Positions 61,373 through 64,000 of a DNA stretch of 64,000 bases are shown here, piece after piece. Under the pieces are notes generated by a model. It worked only from the letters and a program-made list of their open reading frames with translations. It searched no databases and was not told where the DNA came from. The DNA lies in assembly GCF_900215505.1 (NCBI RefSeq), contig NZ_LT907844.1:4883078-4947077 (forward strand), given 5' to 3'. Origin of the DNA: Cohaesibacter sp. ES.047. GTDB taxonomy: Bacteria; Pseudomonadota; Alphaproteobacteria; Rhizobiales; Cohaesibacteraceae. Within the stretch, counting starts at the first letter, position 1; each line of letters opens with the position of its first letter. Both the position numbers and the translations under genes were made by a program.

Positions 61373-62725
61373 CTAACGGATCACCTGCATGACCTCGGAC
61401 AACATGTCCCGTGCGGTCGTCAGCACACGCGTGTTGGCCGAATAGGCCTGCTGCGATATGATCATTTTCGAGAATTCTTCGGCTATATCCACGTTGGCCG
61501 CTTCCAGCGAGGAACCGCGAATGGAACCGGTTGCCCCAAGAATGGCCTCACCGGAATCCTCGGTCGCCCGGAAGGCACCGCCACTTTCGCGCGCCAGATA
61601 GTTGTCACCATCGAAAGACGCAACAATGATCTCGGCCATCGAGCTTGACTTGCCATTGGAATAGTTCGCGACAATCGCGCCCGAATTATCGATGGAAATG
61701 CTGTTCTGCTCACCGGCTGCAGCCCCATCCTGTGACAGGTTCATGTTGGCTACACCGGTCTGGGTGGCGTAGGCCGTGATGCCGTCACCACCATGATCAA
61801 GCGTGATGTTGCCAAGCGCGATACCATCCACCGTCATGCCGGTCACAGTCACCGAAGACGTCGGCGCAGTCATCCCACCGGAGGAATCGAACACATAGTC
61901 GGTCCCCACGTTGGTCCATTTGGTCGCAGTGCCGGTCGCGGTGGAATCAGATTTGTAGAACAGGTTCCAGGTGTCCGGCGCATCAGAGACCTTACCCCAA
62001 CGAAGCTGCACACTGGCATTCTCGCCGTTGGCCACATAGGTCGTGATGGCACCACCCGAAATCGTCTGGGACAGGAACTGTGTCTCATCCTGCGCCTGAA
62101 CAACCCCGGTGCCGGAAACGGTCGGATCGACCGTGTAACCTGTACCCGGAGTGACCAAGGAACCAGCAGTATCTGTGGTCGAAGGCACTGCAGGCAGGTT
62201 GCCTTCGTAGGTGATGGTCGTTGTCGCCTCGGCAGCCATGAAGCCTTCTTTGAAGGTTGTCGGCTTGGGCACCGAGCTTACCGGGTTTCCGGTCGCATCA
62301 TCAAGTTCGATCACCGCGAGATAATACCCGGCCTCGTTGACGAAATACCCGTCTTCATCCTGCGTGAAGTCACCGCGACGGGTGTAAAGCGGGGTTCCGT
62401 CAAACACCGGCTGCCCGTCAACTTCGCCGATCTTCTCGTAGACGACGAAATAGCCATCGCCCGAAATCGACATGTGCGTTGAGGTATCGGAAGACCCGAC
62501 AGGACCAGCCACCGTGTTGGTCTGCCGCGAGTTGGTCAGAACCGAACCGGAAGTCTGGGAGTTCTTGTTGGACGTATAGTTGCTGACCAGATCGACGAAG
62601 GCGGTATCGACCCTCTTGAAGCCCACCGTGGACGTGTTGGCAATGTTGCCCGAGATATTCTGCATTGCAGATGACTGCGCACTCAGGCCGGAAACTGACG
62701 TTGTAAGCGCCGAATAGAGACTCAT
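61373..62725 (-). CDS. flgE: Flagellar hook protein FlgE
   Basis: The 450-residue hook subunit has the N-terminal rod/hook motif YSALTTSVSGLSAQSSAMQNISGNIANTSTVGFKRVDTAFVDLVSN and the C-terminal ANVDIAEEFSKMIISQQAYSANTRVLTTARDMLSEVMQVIR. It heads the flgE-flgK-flgL block and carries a sigma-54 promoter 45-60 bases upstream. Hook synthesis as a sigma-54 target fits class III of the Caulobacter hierarchy. Confidence 0.96.
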   Translation of the reverse strand: MSLYSALTTSVSGLSAQSSAMQNISGNIANTSTVGFKRVDTAFVDLVSNYTSNKNSQTSGSVLTNSRQTNTVAGPVGSSDTSTHMSISGDGYFVVYEKIGEVDGQPVFDGTPLYTRRGDFTQDEDGYFVNEAGYYLAVIELDDATGNPVSSVPKPTTFKEGFMAAEATTTITYEGNLPAVPSTTDTAGSLVTPGTGYTVDPTVSGTGVVQAQDETQFLSQTISGGAITTYVANGENASVQLRWGKVSDAPDTWNLFYKSDSTATGTATKWTNVGTDYVFDSSGGMTAPTSSVTVTGMTVDGIALGNITLDHGGDGITAYATQTGVANMNLSQDGAAAGEQNSISIDNSGAIVANYSNGKSSSMAEIIVASFDGDNYLARESGGAFRATEDSGEAILGATGSIRGSSLEAANVDIAEEFSKMIISQQAYSANTRVLTTARDMLSEVMQVIR

Positions 62726-62769
62726 GTTACACCCCTTTGACCGGATACAAATCTAATTACAGGTCTAAG

Positions 62770-62785
62770 AGCAAAAAGCGGGCCA
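62770..62785 (-). promoter_or_regulatory. Sigma-54 promoter of flgE
   Basis: On the minus strand TGGCCCGCTTTTTGCT matches TGGCACG-N4-TTGCW with one substitution. The GG and GC are ten bases apart as required, and the flgE start at 62725 is about 46 bases downstream. Confidence 0.8.
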
Positions 62786-63066
62786 TTTTGCCTGCTAAAA
62801 TTTATCTATAAATTTCAATTACTTAAAAATATTTACTCTTTGTTAAGCAGGAAAGAATGGCCACATTCCAGAAACAATCGGAAAAAATTTCCCTGTTTTG
62901 TATGTCCATGTATTTCCGCCCCTCCACAAAAATGCGGAGCATTGGCAAACAGTCCCGGGCTTGCCTTCAACCAAGTTTGCATTGCAACAGGAGATCGCCT
63001 CAATATAGTCGGTACGAGCGATCGCCCTTAAGATGGCAACGAAACAAAGCGGGAAAGAGGAACCAG
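62786..63066. other. Divergent region before moxR
   Basis: The sequence is AT-rich on the flgE side and contains no convincing gene. An open frame runs from 62857 into moxR but its first 70 codons do not look like AAA+ sequence. The moxR promoter is not recognisable. Confidence 0.45.
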
Positions 63067-63909
63067 ATGCGATTTGAAGGCACATCCGATTATGTAGCGA
63101 CCGAAGACCTGCGCATTGCGGTCAACGCTGCGGTGACTCTGGAACGTCCTCTGCTCGTCAAAGGAGAGCCGGGAACGGGCAAGACCGTGCTGGCCAAGGA
63201 GATAGCAACCGCCCTCGGCGCGCCTCTGATCGAATGGAGCATCAAGTCGACCACCAAGGCCCAACAAGGGCTTTACGAATATGATGCCGTGTCCCGCCTC
63301 AGAGACAGCCAACTGGGGGACGAGCGCGTCAGGGACATAGCCAACTATATTCGTCGCGGCAAAATCTGGGAAGCCTTTGCCTCCGAGACGCGCCCCGTCC
63401 TGCTGATCGACGAGATCGACAAAGCCGACATCGAGTTTCCCAACGACTTGCTGCAGGAACTCGACCGCATGGAATTCCACGTCTATGAAACCGGCGAGAT
63501 GGTCAAGGCGCGGCAGCGACCGATCATCCTGATCACCTCCAACAATGAAAAGGAGCTGCCCGACGCCTTTTTGCGCCGCTGCTTCTTCCATTACATCCAG
63601 TTTCCCGATGAAGAGACGATGCGCGCCATCGTCGAGGTGCATTATCCGGGCATCAAGCAGCGACTGCTCAATCAGGCCCTTGGCATCTTTTTCGCCGTAC
63701 GCGAGGTGGCAGGCCTTAAGAAGAAACCCTCAACCTCGGAACTTCTCGACTGGATCAAGCTGTTGCTCAATGAAGATATCGATCTTGAAACCCTGCGCGA
63801 GGCCGATCCCACCAAGGTGATTCCGCCACTACATGGCGCACTTCTAAAGAACGAGCAGGATGTCCACCTGTTCCAGCGCCTTGCCTTCATGGCACGCGGC
63901 CAGCGCTGA
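63067..63909 (+). CDS. MoxR-family AAA+ ATPase
   Basis: The 280-residue ATPase has Walker A GEPGTGKTVLAKEIA near residue 34, Walker B VLLIDEIDKADIEFPNDLLQELDRMEF, and the sensor segment IILITSNNEKELPDAFLRRCFFHYIQFP. MoxR ATPases usually help assemble or activate metal-containing or multi-subunit enzymes together with a von Willebrand factor A protein. No VWA gene follows in the visible 90 bases on this strand. The ATG at 63067 is preceded by GAGGAA. Confidence 0.92.
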   Translation: MRFEGTSDYVATEDLRIAVNAAVTLERPLLVKGEPGTGKTVLAKEIATALGAPLIEWSIKSTTKAQQGLYEYDAVSRLRDSQLGDERVRDIANYIRRGKIWEAFASETRPVLLIDEIDKADIEFPNDLLQELDRMEFHVYETGEMVKARQRPIILITSNNEKELPDAFLRRCFFHYIQFPDEETMRAIVEVHYPGIKQRLLNQALGIFFAVREVAGLKKKPSTSELLDWIKLLLNEDIDLETLREADPTKVIPPLHGALLKNEQDVHLFQRLAFMARGQR

Positions 63910-63926
63910 CGCACGCCCCTCAAAGC

Positions 63927-64000
63927 TCACGGGTGGTGAGAGCGCCGCTCTTCCCACCAATCCATCGCCTGAAGGCCCCAATAGACCATCTGCGTGCCGA
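63927..64000 (-). CDS. C-terminal end of an unidentified protein (truncated by window edge)
   Basis: A minus-strand frame without stops enters from the right edge and ends at 63927. The visible 23 residues end VYWGLQAMDWWEERRSHHP, with a tryptophan-rich helix-like composition plausible for a real protein. Too little is visible to identify it. It would be convergent with moxR. Confidence 0.4.
   Translation of the reverse strand, partial: GTQMVYWGLQAMDWWEERRSHHP

Noticed and set aside
1-64000. CRISPR array, rRNA or tRNA genes, prophage
   Set aside because: I saw no regular repeat-spacer pattern, no tRNA cloverleaf with CCA-type acceptor stem, no rRNA segments and no phage structural genes.

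Overview
The window is a chromosomal segment of an alphaproteobacterium, most likely of the Hyphomicrobiales (Rhizobiales). This rests on gene content: a GAAC-N7-GAAC type SOS box before recA, the CckA hybrid kinase, full CtrA boxes at flagellar promoters, FlbT/FlaF/FliX flagellar regulators, a DUF6468/MotE pair, and a DksA with a degenerate zinc finger. A Cohaesibacter-like organism is a guess only; no rRNA or tRNA gene is present to test it.

Layout. 1-5280 holds housekeeping genes: the 3' end of icd, a possible structured RNA, alaS, and recA with a consensus LexA box. 5390-14800 is a stress and membrane-lipid island. An SMP-30 lactonase gene is followed by a rpoE-chrR-SDR-photolyase operon, which is divergent from an operon of FAD oxidoreductase, DUF1365 and cyclopropane-fatty-acid-synthase-family genes; an NTF2/SDR pair closes the island. 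This matches the singlet-oxygen regulon architecture known from Rhodobacter. 14979-21107 carries metabolic genes: a CBS-domain protein, a FetB-type permease, a LysR regulator divergent from mmsA, and psuK-psuG.

21210-46390 is a large flagellar island. Its blocks are flgB-flgC-fliE-fliQ-fliR-flhB-cckA (minus), fliO-fliP (plus), fliL-fliM-DUF6468-motE-giant TPR protein (minus), flgF-flgG-flgA-flgH (plus), dksA and fliX (minus), and flgI-flgJ-FlgN-like-TPR glycosyltransferase (plus). An IS630-type element (47109-48265) lies between this island and two tandem flagellin genes, flbT and flaF. 53252-57776 encodes a probable nonulosonate-type sugar module: methyltransferase, CMP-sugar synthetase, pyruvyltransferase-like protein, short NeuB, KdsC-like phosphatase and GmhA. 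It is followed by flgL-flgK-flgE (minus), a MoxR ATPase and the edge of another gene.

How it works together. Promoter motifs suggest a Caulobacter-like hierarchy. CtrA boxes precede the flgB operon and lie between fliX and flgI. Sigma-54 -24/-12 elements with exact GG-N10-GC spacing precede flgI, flgF and flgE. The CtrA-boxed operon ends in cckA, the kinase that feeds CtrA, which suggests a feedback loop. The sugar genes and the TPR-glycosyltransferase sit beside flagellin and hook-filament junction genes and probably glycosylate the flagellins in the manner of Caulobacter FlmG. The most novel-looking item is the predicted sugar: GmhA, a phosphatase and a NeuB-like synthase apparently lacking the C-terminal SAF domain suggest a phosphorylated-intermediate route (KDN-like, or a PEP-extended heptose) rather than standard pseudaminate or legionaminate synthesis.
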